A DNA stretch of 6,354 nucleotides from JBQCHF01 sp051953655. GTDB taxonomy: Bacteria > Actinomycetota > Actinomycetes > Motilibacterales > Motilibacteraceae. Every line of letters begins with the position of its first letter. Position 1 is the stretch's first letter. Made by a program: the position numbers and the translations under genes. Positions 1-5,838 of the stretch are shown here, piece after piece. Where the stretch lies: contig JBQCIO010000158.1 in assembly GCA_051953655.1 (NCBI GenBank), forward strand, positions 1-6,354. Reading direction: 5' to 3'. The notes under the pieces are model-generated. The model had not been told where the DNA came from. It ran no database searches and worked only from the letters and a program-made list of their open reading frames with translations.

Positions 1-1
1 T

Positions 2-31
2 GACACCCATGTCATCGAGGCGGCCACCTGA
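2..31 (+). CDS. Possible C-terminal end of an upstream plus-strand gene (partial)
   Basis: Reading from base 2, an open frame encodes DTHVIEAAT and stops at TGA 29-31. Eight of nine codons end in G or C, which fits coding DNA in this genome, and the next structure downstream is a strong hairpin that could terminate it. The piece is far too short for identification. It may equally be non-coding sequence; only the DNA to the left of the window can decide. Bases 32-157 after it show no convincing gene. Confidence 0.22.
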   Translation, partial: DTHVIEAAT

Positions 32-157
32 GCGGCACCGGCAGTCGGCCGCGCGACCGGAGCCCCCGCCCGCTGCCGCCGTCACCAGCGCCGTCGACCG
101 TGCGGGGGACGACCGCCGCCCGCCCGCGTGACGCGAGCACCGACCGGCGTTCGCACA

Positions 158-207
158 CGTGAGGGGATCCCTGACCGGTCAAGTAGCGGGTCAGGGGTCC
201 CCTCACG
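158..207. terminator. Strong 19-bp-stem hairpin, probable bidirectional terminator
   Basis: Bases 158-176 pair with 189-207 without a gap: 18 Watson-Crick pairs plus one T-G wobble (168/197), with a 12-nt loop at 177-188. The arms begin CGTGAGGGG and end CCCCTCACG. It lies 3 nt beyond the stop of the minus-strand membrane protein gene, so it probably ends that operon. It could also serve a plus-strand gene ending near base 31. No T-run follows on either side, which is common for GC-rich actinobacterial terminators. The loop edge also holds a separate 10-bp palindrome, TGACCGGTCA (172-181), which offers an alternative fold. Confidence 0.75.
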
Positions 208-210
208 CAC

Positions 211-1059
211 TCAGTCGGTGCCGCTGGATGGCACGGTGAGCGTCTCGGTGTGCACCAGCGCGCCGGAGGCGTCGTAGGCCTGCAGGGCCAGGGGCTGCGG
301 ACCGGTGCCCGAGACCGGCATCGCGGCGACGGCCCACCCGGCGCCGACCAGCGCCTCCGCGGGAGCGGCGGGGCCGAGCTGCGCCACCACCCGGCTGACG
401 CCGTCGGGGACCCGGAAGGCGGTGAGGAACAGCGTCCCGTCGCCGCGGGTGGTCGTCGGGTGCCACAGCGCCGTCTCGGCCGCCGACCGCTTGGCTCCCG
501 AGCCGGACAGGGCGGTGCCGCCGAGGGTCGGGGTGCACAGGATCGTGGCGCCCGGCCGTTCGGCCAGCACCACCGGGTAGCTGCCGGTCCAGCCGGACAG
601 CAGCGGCTGCTGCTGGGAGGCCGGCGGCACCGAGAACTCCTTCAGGCACGGGAAGAGGCTCGGGTCGGGCCCGCTCGTCTCGGCCGGGAGTGGGATGGGA
701 GCGGGGGAGGATCTGACCCCTCCGGCGGTTGCCGAGGGAGAGGCCGAGGCGGCGGCGGAGGAGGCGGCGGCGGAGGGGGCCGCGACGGTGACCGGCGAGG
801 TGGCGCCGGGCGAGGAGCCGAGCACCATGACCGCCGCGGTGGCGCCTCCGGCCAGCAGCAGGCCCAGCCCGACGCCGGCCGCACGACGTCGCCCACGGGC
901 GCGGTGGGCGGCTCGCAGCAGCGGTGCGGTGGCGAGCGAGGGCTCGGCGTCGGCGGGCACGTCGTGCAGCGCGCGCCGCAGGGCGACGGCCACGGCCGCG
1001 AGCTCGTCGTCGGAGCGGCTCTCCGACGGCTCGTCGGAGGAGTGCGGCTCGTCGTTCAT
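211..1059 (-). CDS. Single-pass membrane protein, putative anti-sigma/accessory regulator of the adjacent ECF sigma factor
   Basis: This 282-aa protein has three visible parts. Residues 1-58 form a hydrophilic, probably cytoplasmic region, acidic at first and ending in an Arg/His-rich stretch (51-59). Residues about 60-81 form one hydrophobic transmembrane segment. An Ala/Ser/Pro-rich linker (82-131) then leads to an extracytoplasmic domain (132-282) containing two cysteines (C138, C175) that could form a disulfide. The ATG overlaps the sigma factor stop in an ATGA arrangement, implying translational coupling. Membrane proteins cotranscribed directly after an ECF sigma gene are often its anti-sigma factor, and the topology fits. 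However, the classic zinc anti-sigma motif (HxxxCxxC) is absent and the N-terminal part is short, so the role is inferred from position. It could instead be an unrelated secreted-domain protein. The open frame continues upstream to 1410, but that part is antisense-free shadow of the sigma gene in another frame. Confidence 0.85.
   Translation of the reverse strand: MNDEPHSSDEPSESRSDDELAAVAVALRRALHDVPADAEPSLATAPLLRAAHRARGRRRAAGVGLGLLLAGGATAAVMVLGSSPGATSPVTVAAPSAAASSAAASASPSATAGGVRSSPAPIPLPAETSGPDPSLFPCLKEFSVPPASQQQPLLSGWTGSYPVVLAERPGATILCTPTLGGTALSGSGAKRSAAETALWHPTTTRGDGTLFLTAFRVPDGVSRVVAQLGPAAPAEALVGAGWAVAAMPVSGTGPQPLALQAYDASGALVHTETLTVPSSGTD
746..775. repeat. Perfect tandem duplication of a 15-bp unit in the linker of the membrane protein
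   Basis: GAGGCGGCGGCGGAG occurs twice back to back (746-760 and 761-775). On the coding (minus) strand it yields two copies of SAAAS at residues 96-100 and 101-105 of the membrane protein, just outside the membrane. The unit is a multiple of three, so copy-number change would keep the frame and only alter linker length. Confidence 0.8.
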
Positions 1060-1691
1060 CGGGTGCCTCCAGGCGGGGAGGTGGGGGCGGAGTCGACCGA
1101 GCCCGCCGAGTCGACGTAGGGCAGCAGGTGCGGGGAGCCGGCCAGCTTGCGCAGGGCCCGGGCGGCGGTGCTCTTCACCGTCCCCGGGGCGACGCCGAGC
1201 AGGTCGGCGATCACCGCCTCGGGCAGGTCCTCGTAGTAGCGCAGCACCACCACCCGGCGCTCCTTCTCGGTGAGGGTGCGCAGCGCCCGCAGCACGCCGT
1301 CGCGGTCGGCCTGCCGGCCGGCCACGTCCTGCTGGTCCGCGGGGTCGACGGCCGGCAGGGCCTCGTCGTCCGGTTGCAGGGACACCTCGCGCCAACGGCG
1401 TCGTCGCCACCGGTCGCGCGCGCCGTTGAGCAGCGCCCGGCGGACGTAGGCCTGCGGGTCCTCGACCCGGGCCCAGTGCAGGTAGGTGCGCACGAGTGCG
1501 GCCTGCAGGAGGTCCTCGCCGGCGTGGTGGTCGCCGGTGAGCAGCCGGGCCAGCTGCAACAGCGGGCGCCCCGAGGCGACGAGGAAGTCGGCGAACTCCC
1601 CGTCGCGTCCGTCGCGCCCGCTCTCGTGCCTCACACCCATCTCGACGCCGCCGGGGCCGCGGAGGTTCTGTCCGCCGCCGATGTCCTTCAC
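1056..1691 (-). CDS. ECF-type RNA polymerase sigma factor, SigE family (TIGR02983-like)
   Basis: This 211-aa protein directs RNA polymerase to a specific promoter set. Sigma region 2 spans residues about 34-97, with the family-typical LLTGDHHAGEDLLQAALVRTY (50-70) and an RRALLNGARDRWRRRR segment. A linker (about 101-130) leads to region 4 (about 131-186), with LTEKERRVVVLRYYEDL and the helix-turn-helix VIADLLGVAPGTVKSTAARAL. The chosen start is GTG at 1691: GAGG lies 5 nt upstream, overlapping the cyclase stop, and 15 of the next 16 codons end in G/C. ATG at 1640 (194 aa) also fits the usual family length and cannot be excluded. The gene follows the GGDEF gene by 7 nt and overlaps the membrane protein gene by 4 nt. 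Members of this family are mostly known from actinobacteria; the target promoters cannot be read from the sequence. Confidence 0.93.
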   Translation of the reverse strand: MKDIGGGQNLRGPGGVEMGVRHESGRDGRDGEFADFLVASGRPLLQLARLLTGDHHAGEDLLQAALVRTYLHWARVEDPQAYVRRALLNGARDRWRRRRWREVSLQPDDEALPAVDPADQQDVAGRQADRDGVLRALRTLTEKERRVVVLRYYEDLPEAVIADLLGVAPGTVKSTAARALRKLAGSPHLLPYVDSAGSVDSAPTSPPGGTR

Positions 1692-1698
1692 CGGGGCC

Positions 1699-3375
1699 TC
1701 AGGCCGCGACGCCCACCCGGTCCCCGCCGGCGCGCTTGCCGGTCAGCAGGGCCTGGTCGGCCGCGTCGAGCAGTCCTGCCAGGTCCTGGCCCGGGGCGAG
1801 GCAGGCCACGCCCACGGTCACGCTGACGTCGGCGGGCAGGCCCGGGGCCACGCCGGGCCAGTCGACGCCGCGCACCGCGGCACGCAGCCGGTCGGCCAGT
1901 GCGGCGGCCTGCTCCAGGCCGGCCCCGGCCAGCAGCAGCACGAACTCGTCGCCGCCGATCCGGGCGGCGACGTCGCCGCGGCGCACGGTCGCCCCGATGG
2001 CCAGCGCCACCTGGCGCAGCACCTCGTCGCCGACGGCGTGCGAGGCCGTGTCGTTGACCTGCTTGAACCGGTCGACGTCGACGAGCACCGCGGCCAGCGG
2101 CTCGCCGGACTCGCGAGCCCGCAGGACCAGCTCGTGGCCGGCGCGCTCGGCGCGGCGCCGGTTGGCCAGCCCGGTGAGGAAGTCCTCCTCGGACTCGCGC
2201 AGCAGCCGGCGGTTGTCGTCGTGCAGGCGCTCCAGGCGCAGCTGCAGCGCAGCGGCGCCCAGCCGTCGCTCGCGCTCCTCGCCCAGCAGCCGCAGGGCCA
2301 GGGCCAGTTGGGTCCTCGCGGCCGGTGCCTCCACGCCCTGCAGCGCCTCGAGCCGGGCCGCCTCGTGCGCGTGCAGGAGGGCGAAGGCCGAGTCGGCCGG
2401 GACGTCGGCCTCGGCCAGGTGCACGCGGGCCCGGCGCAGGACGTCGGCGGCCTCGGCGAGCCGGCCCTGCCCGGCCAGCGCCCGGGCCCGGGCCGCGTCG
2501 GCCAGCAGCCGGTAGTGCGGGAACGCCTGGTCCTGCCACACGACCGCCTCGTCGAGCAGCGACAGCGCCTCCTCGGGCCGACCGAGCACGGCCAGCGCCA
2601 GGCCCTCGTAGGCCCGGGCGTCGAAGCGCCAGCGCGGGTCCACCTCGTCCAGCGCGTGGGCGAAGTCGCGGGCGCGGGCCACCTCGGCCAGGCAGGCCCG
2701 GGCGTGCTCCAGGCCCTGCCGGCCCGGGGCGCCGCCCTCGGTCTCGTCCACACGGACCAGCTCCAGGCCCCAGTGCAGGTGCAGCTCGGCGACGTTGAGC
2801 ACCTGGATGACCAGCGAGGCGCGGTCGTCCTGGGCGGCCACGACAGGCTCGTTGCGGGCGTAGACCTCCAGGGCCATCTCGTAGAGGCGCAGCTCGGCGT
2901 AGCCGACGGCGACCCCGGTGAGGGCCCAGTCCAGCGCCACCAGGTCGGGGCGGGCGCCGACTTCGTCCGGGCGGTCGCTCTGGTCGGACTGCCCGTCCAG
3001 CAGCACGTGGGCGCGGGCCAGCTCCTGCAGCGCGCCGGCCTGGTCGCCCCGGCCCAGCCGCTCGATCGCACGCAGCGACATCGCGGCCGACAGCCAGCGG
3101 GCGTCGCCGCGGTCGCTGGCCAGCGCGGCCAGCTCCGCGCAGGCAGCCATCGCGGCCTCGCGCCGGCCGAGCCAGTGCAGGGCGACCGCGCGCACGTAGA
3201 CGGCGCGCAGGAGCGGGCGCGGGTCGACGTCGGCGACCTCGCGCAGGCGGGGGAGGAGGGCGTCCAGCTCGGCCAGGGCGTCCGCGGCGCGCTCGGTCTG
3301 GGACAGCGCGAAGACCCGGTCGACCTCGGCCTCGAGGTCGCTCACGGTGACGGCGTCGGGTCGTTGCGGCTGCAT
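1699..3375 (-). CDS. Diguanylate cyclase with N-terminal TPR-like helical repeats (GGDEF domain)
   Basis: This 558-aa soluble protein should make cyclic di-GMP from two GTP. Residues about 12-360 are Ala/Leu/Arg-rich helical hairpins resembling TPR-type repeats, a likely protein- or ligand-sensing module. A charged helical linker (about 365-397) leads to the GGDEF domain (398-556). The domain starts with DFLTGLANRR (398-407) and has the metal/GTP-binding VDVDRFKQVND (432-442). The active-site GGDEF is intact at 474-478. An RxxD inhibitory site, RRGD (465-468), lies exactly five residues before it, so product feedback inhibition is expected. The final YxAK-type motif reads LLTGK, lacking the usual tyrosine. 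No transmembrane segment or EAL domain is seen. The ATG at 3375 has GGAG 3 nt upstream; GTG at 3345 (residue 11) is an alternative. It is the first gene of the minus-strand operon with the sigma factor, suggesting linked signalling. Confidence 0.93.
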   Translation of the reverse strand: MQPQRPDAVTVSDLEAEVDRVFALSQTERAADALAELDALLPRLREVADVDPRPLLRAVYVRAVALHWLGRREAAMAACAELAALASDRGDARWLSAAMSLRAIERLGRGDQAGALQELARAHVLLDGQSDQSDRPDEVGARPDLVALDWALTGVAVGYAELRLYEMALEVYARNEPVVAAQDDRASLVIQVLNVAELHLHWGLELVRVDETEGGAPGRQGLEHARACLAEVARARDFAHALDEVDPRWRFDARAYEGLALAVLGRPEEALSLLDEAVVWQDQAFPHYRLLADAARARALAGQGRLAEAADVLRRARVHLAEADVPADSAFALLHAHEAARLEALQGVEAPAARTQLALALRLLGEERERRLGAAALQLRLERLHDDNRRLLRESEEDFLTGLANRRRAERAGHELVLRARESGEPLAAVLVDVDRFKQVNDTASHAVGDEVLRQVALAIGATVRRGDVAARIGGDEFVLLLAGAGLEQAAALADRLRAAVRGVDWPGVAPGLPADVSVTVGVACLAPGQDLAGLLDAADQALLTGKRAGGDRVGVAA

Positions 3376-3383
3376 CCACTCCA

Positions 3384-3400
3384 GGGTGCCCGGTGCACCC
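3384..3400. repeat. Short inverted repeat in the cyclase leader
   Basis: GGGTGC (3384-3389) and GCACCC (3395-3400) are perfect inverted arms around a 5-nt spacer. The element lies 8 nt upstream of the cyclase ATG and covers the likely promoter-proximal or leader region. It could be an operator half-site pair or an mRNA hairpin next to the ribosome binding site. Six-base arms are common by chance at this GC content. Confidence 0.35.
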
Positions 3401-3517
3401 CCTTCACCAACAGTGATCGGCAGCCGCCGGCCTGCGCTGAGCGGACGTCATCGCCTGTTCGCTGCCGGTTCACGATGCACCACCGCTGGACGGGCGCTCG
3501 GCGTGCGTCGCGCTGGG

Positions 3518-3523
3518 TAGCCT
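3518..3523 (+). promoter_or_regulatory. -10-like TAGCCT placed for leaderless transcription of the first LOG gene
   Basis: TAGCCT matches the actinobacterial TANNNT -10 pattern. Its last T is 7 nt before the A of the ATG at 3531, so transcription would start at or next to the start codon. There is no Shine-Dalgarno sequence between it and the ATG, which agrees with a leaderless mRNA, a frequent arrangement in actinobacteria. No good -35 hexamer is seen at the expected 16-18 nt spacing, so the call is tentative. Confidence 0.4.
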
Positions 3524-3530
3524 GCGGCCC

Positions 3531-4388
3531 ATGGCCGTCCCCTCGGAAGAGAGCACTCCCTCGCACACCCCGCGCCCCGCCGAGCGGCGACGTGGACCGG
3601 TGACCCTGCGCGGCCGGTCGGTGCAGACGTCGACGACCGACCAGCGGCTGCTGGACACCCGCGGGCCCTCGGACTGGGTCCACACCGACCCGTGGCGCGT
3701 GCTCAGGATCCAGTCCGAGTTCGTCGAGGGCTTCGGTGCGCTGGCCGAGCTGGGTCCGGCCGTCAGCGTGTTCGGCTCGGCCCGGACCCACGAGTCCAGC
3801 CCGGAGTACGCCCTCGGCGTGGAGGTGGGCCGGCGGCTGGTGGAGGCCGGCTTCGCGGTGATCACCGGCGGTGGGCCGGGGGCGATGGAGGCCGCCAACC
3901 GGGGGGCCGCGGAGGCCGGTGGCACCTCGGTCGGCCTGGGCATCGAGCTGCCCTTCGAGCAGGGCATGAACGACTGGGTCGACCTGGGCGTGCACTTCCG
4001 CTACTTCTTCGCGCGCAAGACCATGTTCGTCAAGTATGCGCAGGGTTTCATCGTGCTGCCTGGCGGCTTCGGCACCTTCGACGAGCTGTTCGAGGCGCTC
4101 ACCCTGGTGCAGACCCAGAAGGTGACCCAGTTCCCCGTCGTGCTCATGGGGACGTCCTACTGGGGCGGCCTGCTGGACTGGCTGCGCTCCACGGTGGCGC
4201 GCGAGGGCAAGGTCAGCTCGAGCGACCTTGACCTGGTCTCGCTCACCGACGACCCGGCCGAGGCGGTCTGGACGATCACCGAGGCCGACGCCGCCCGGGG
4301 GACCGCCGAGGCCCGGGCGGTGGCGGCCAACGCGGCGGCCGAGATCGCCGCCGAGCGCGACCACGTCGGCCGCAACGGCCAGGGCTGA
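3531..4388 (+). CDS. TIGR00730/LOG family Rossmann-fold protein, long form
   Basis: This 285-aa cytoplasmic protein belongs to the LOG family, often mislabelled lysine decarboxylase. Characterised members are phosphoribohydrolases that cleave cytokinin riboside monophosphates or other nucleotide monophosphates into base and ribose phosphate. Residues 1-75 are an N-terminal extension containing TTDQRLLDTRGPSDWVHTDP, resembling the actinobacterial long subgroup. The Rossmann core starts at AVSVFGSART (77-86). It contains GGGPGAMEAANRGA (113-126), the Arg-Lys pair in FARKTMF (160-166) and the signature PGGFGTFDE (177-185), whose final Glu is the expected catalytic residue. The tail (about 252-285) is Ala/Glu-rich. 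The start is the first in-frame ATG, 8 nt after a -10-like hexamer, with no ribosome binding site. A second, shorter LOG paralogue follows after 14 nt, probably in the same transcript. The physiological substrate is unknown. Confidence 0.93.
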   Translation: MAVPSEESTPSHTPRPAERRRGPVTLRGRSVQTSTTDQRLLDTRGPSDWVHTDPWRVLRIQSEFVEGFGALAELGPAVSVFGSARTHESSPEYALGVEVGRRLVEAGFAVITGGGPGAMEAANRGAAEAGGTSVGLGIELPFEQGMNDWVDLGVHFRYFFARKTMFVKYAQGFIVLPGGFGTFDELFEALTLVQTQKVTQFPVVLMGTSYWGGLLDWLRSTVAREGKVSSSDLDLVSLTDDPAEAVWTITEADAARGTAEARAVAANAAAEIAAERDHVGRNGQG

Positions 4389-4402
4389 GCGGGGCCAGCA
4401 GA

Positions 4403-5029
4403 GTGGCGGCCATCTGCGTCTACTGCGCTTCCAGCGAGCGGATCGACCCGGCGTTCGTCGACCTCGCCGCCGAGCTCGGGACCGCGCTGGCCAAGCGCGG
4501 GCACACCCTGGTCAGCGGTGGCGGCAGCGTCTCGATGATGGGCGCGGTGGCCCGGGCCTGCCGGGCCGGCGGCGGCCGCACGGTGGGCGTCATCCCGCAG
4601 GCGCTGGTCGACCTCGAGGTCGCCGACCACGACGCGGACGAGCTCGTCGTCACCGCCGACATGCGCGAGCGCAAGGGCGAGATGGACCGCCGCGCCGACG
4701 CCTTCCTCGCCCTGCCCGGTGGCCTGGGCACCCTGGAGGAGCTCTTCGAGGTCTGGGTGGCGCGCACCCTGGCCATGCACGCCAAGCCGGTGGTCGTGCT
4801 CGACCCGACCGGTGTGATGGAGCCGCTGCGCGCGCTGGTCGACGCCCTGGTCTCCGCCGGCTTCGTCCGCCCCGCCGCCCGCGACGGCGCCGTCTGGACC
4901 CACTCCGTCGACGACGCCCTCGACGCGGTCGAGGCCGGCCTCGGCGCGGCTCCCCGGCTGCTCGCCCCGCCCGCGCACCTCGCCCCCGACGACGAGCGGG
5001 TGGACGACTACCTGGAGGCCGAGCCGTAG
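4403..5029 (+). CDS. TIGR00730/LOG family Rossmann-fold protein, short form
   Basis: This 208-aa second LOG-family protein has the same probable nucleotide 5'-monophosphate phosphoribohydrolase chemistry as its neighbour, but low overall similarity to it. The Rossmann fold begins at once with AAICVYCASS (2-11). Then come SGGGSVSMMGAVARA (38-52), GVIPQAL, the Arg-Lys pair in MRERKGEMDRRAD (87-99) and the catalytic signature PGGLGTLEE (105-113). The length is typical of cytokinin-activating LOG proteins, plus a short C-terminal tail (about 182-208). The start is GTG at 4403, because the protein then begins exactly where family members do; upstream there is only a weak purine stretch, so translation may be coupled to the first LOG gene. 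The gene ends 28 nt before a large palindrome. Substrate, and whether the two paralogues form mixed oligomers, cannot be told from sequence. Confidence 0.93.
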   Translation: MAAICVYCASSERIDPAFVDLAAELGTALAKRGHTLVSGGGSVSMMGAVARACRAGGGRTVGVIPQALVDLEVADHDADELVVTADMRERKGEMDRRADAFLALPGGLGTLEELFEVWVARTLAMHAKPVVVLDPTGVMEPLRALVDALVSAGFVRPAARDGAVWTHSVDDALDAVEAGLGAAPRLLAPPAHLAPDDERVDDYLEAEP

Positions 5030-5057
5030 GGGGTGTCCGCCCGCGTCGGCCGCGGTC

Positions 5058-5147
5058 GGAACGATCACGGGACCGTGGTCATGACTCGCCTACCGAGGCA
5101 AATTCTCCTGGGTGGGCGAGTAAGAATCACCGGGCCGTGATGGTTCC
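5058..5147. terminator. 90-bp imperfect palindrome between convergent genes; bidirectional terminator and/or dispersed palindromic element
   Basis: The whole segment folds on one axis (between 5102 and 5103). The outer arms GGAACGATCACGG (5058-5070) and CCGTGATGGTTCC (5135-5147) pair at 12 of 13 positions. GTGGT (5075-5079) pairs with ATCAC (5126-5130). The inner arms ACTCGCCTACC (5084-5094) and GGTGGGCGAGT (5111-5121) pair at all 11 positions, including one wobble. AGG/CCT and a central AATT-like core continue inward. By hand count about 35 of 45 positions pair. A local alternative is GATCACG-GGAC-CGTGGTC (5063-5080). It lies 28 nt after the second LOG stop and 8 nt after the minus-strand gene stop, so a two-way terminator is the simplest role. 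The loop is more AT-rich than its surroundings. Confidence 0.65.
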
Positions 5148-5155
5148 CGGGCCGG

Positions 5156-5758
5156 TCAGCGCGGCGGCAGCGGGACGTCGCACGCGGCGGCCGCCTCCGT
5201 CACCGGCCACGGGACCTCCCACGGATCCTGCGGACCGCTGTAGGTGTAGGAGTCCGGGGCGGCCGGGTCCGTCGTGCCCTGCACGTGGGGGCTCGCCCAG
5301 GACGTCCCGAGGGGAGCTCGCACCAGCAGCTGCAGGCCGACGTCCCGCCGCGACAGCGCCCGGCAGTCGACGACGCGCAGGTCGAGCCCCAGCACGGTGT
5401 CCTGGCCGGCCGGGAGGACGAAGGGCGTGGTCACGTCGCTGCTCGCGCCCAGCTGCGGCTCGCGGACCACGCGGTCTACGGCGAGCCAGGCGACGCCCGT
5501 GCCGACCCGCTCGAGGGTCACGTCGGCGACGCCGGCGTTGTGCACCGTGACGTGCTCGGTGAGCCTCCCGGTGCCGGGGCTCGCATCCGCGGCTGTCCCG
5601 ATCACGCTCAGCTGTGGCCGCACCAGGCCGAGCCGGTCGACGACCACGGCGGCGACCAGCACCAGCAGCACCGCGCCGACGACGCCGAGCACCTGGCGAA
5701 GCGGGAGTCGCTGCTGCGGCAGCTGCGCCCAGACCTCGTCGCTGACAGCGGTCGTCAT
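5156..5758 (-). CDS. Membrane-anchored protein of unknown function
   Basis: I do not recognise this 200-aa protein. Residues 1-21 are a short cytoplasmic N-terminus with positive charges before the membrane. Residues about 22-40 form one strongly hydrophobic helix (VLGVVGAVLLVLVAAVVV), giving an N-in, C-out topology. The remaining 160 residues look like an extracytoplasmic beta-rich domain: alternating hydrophobic strands such as EHVTVHNAGVADVTLERV resemble an Ig-like or DUF-type fold. It has two cysteines (C132, C193) that could pair. The C-terminus is rich in Pro and Trp (about 168-200). There is no lipobox. A G-rich ribosome binding site (AAGGGGGG) lies 2 nt before the ATG. The gene diverges from a GntR-type regulator and converges with the second LOG gene. 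Control by the neighbouring regulator is plausible but inferred only from position. Confidence 0.82.
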   Translation of the reverse strand: MTTAVSDEVWAQLPQQRLPLRQVLGVVGAVLLVLVAAVVVDRLGLVRPQLSVIGTAADASPGTGRLTEHVTVHNAGVADVTLERVGTGVAWLAVDRVVREPQLGASSDVTTPFVLPAGQDTVLGLDLRVVDCRALSRRDVGLQLLVRAPLGTSWASPHVQGTTDPAAPDSYTYSGPQDPWEVPWPVTEAAAACDVPLPPR

Positions 5759-5780
5759 CGCCCCCCTTGCCTCAATGAAG

Positions 5781-5793
5781 CAGCCGGCGGCTG
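5781..5793. repeat. Inverted repeat in the divergent intergenic region, possible operator
   Basis: CAGCC-GGC-GGCTG is a perfect 5-bp inverted repeat with a 3-nt spacer. It lies in the 79-bp region (5759-5837) between the divergent membrane protein gene and the GntR-type gene, where an autoregulatory operator would be expected. No clear -10/-35 pair is recognisable in either direction in this region. It is short and may be chance. Confidence 0.3.
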
Positions 5794-5820
5794 GCCCGTC
5801 GCCCGTTCAAGGTCGTGCGC

Positions 5821-5838
5821 CCGGAGCCGGTGCTCCGG
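5821..5838 (+). promoter_or_regulatory. Hairpin covering the SD and start of the GntR-type gene
   Basis: CCGGAGC (5821-5827) and GCTCCGG (5832-5838) are perfect 7-bp inverted arms around a CGGT loop. The left arm contains the only GGAG-like ribosome binding site before the GTG start at 5838, and the right arm ends on the G of that GTG. In RNA the stem would hide the ribosome binding site; in DNA it could be an operator for autoregulation. Confidence 0.4.

Noticed and set aside
9..131. 40-codon plus-strand frame from ATG 9 to TGA 131
   Set aside because: No ribosome binding site, Arg/Pro/Ala-rich, and third-position use less G/C-biased than the real genes.
1688..3379. Minus-strand 563-codon open frame in another frame of the cyclase gene
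   Set aside because: Arg/Gly/Pro/Ala-only composition; the GGDEF frame over the same bases has intact motifs.
1486..3603. 705-codon plus-strand open frame
   Set aside because: It is antisense to the clear GGDEF protein, shows no domain, and is Gln/Gly/His-rich in the way typical of complementary-strand frames in very GC-rich DNA.
3342..4364. 340-codon minus-strand open frame
   Set aside because: Opposite the first LOG gene, without recognisable motifs; an antisense shadow.
5081..5140. 19-codon frame (MTRLPRQILLGGRVRITGP) inside the palindrome
   Set aside because: It lies entirely in a palindrome that explains a similar frame on the other strand, has no good ribosome binding site, and is too short to support.
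5111..5160. Possible tRNA- or riboswitch-like fold around the palindrome
   Set aside because: No cloverleaf, anticodon arm or known riboswitch core could be matched; the pairing is explained by the palindrome alone.
4228..5550. 440-codon plus-strand open frame
   Set aside because: Runs across the second LOG gene in another frame and through the palindrome and the opposite membrane protein gene; Arg/Pro-rich with no domain.
5775..5837. N-terminal extension of the GntR-type protein from ATG 5775
   Set aside because: Only about 60% of these codons end in G/C, there is no family similarity before ILTVDP, and it would leave just 16 bp for a divergent promoter region.
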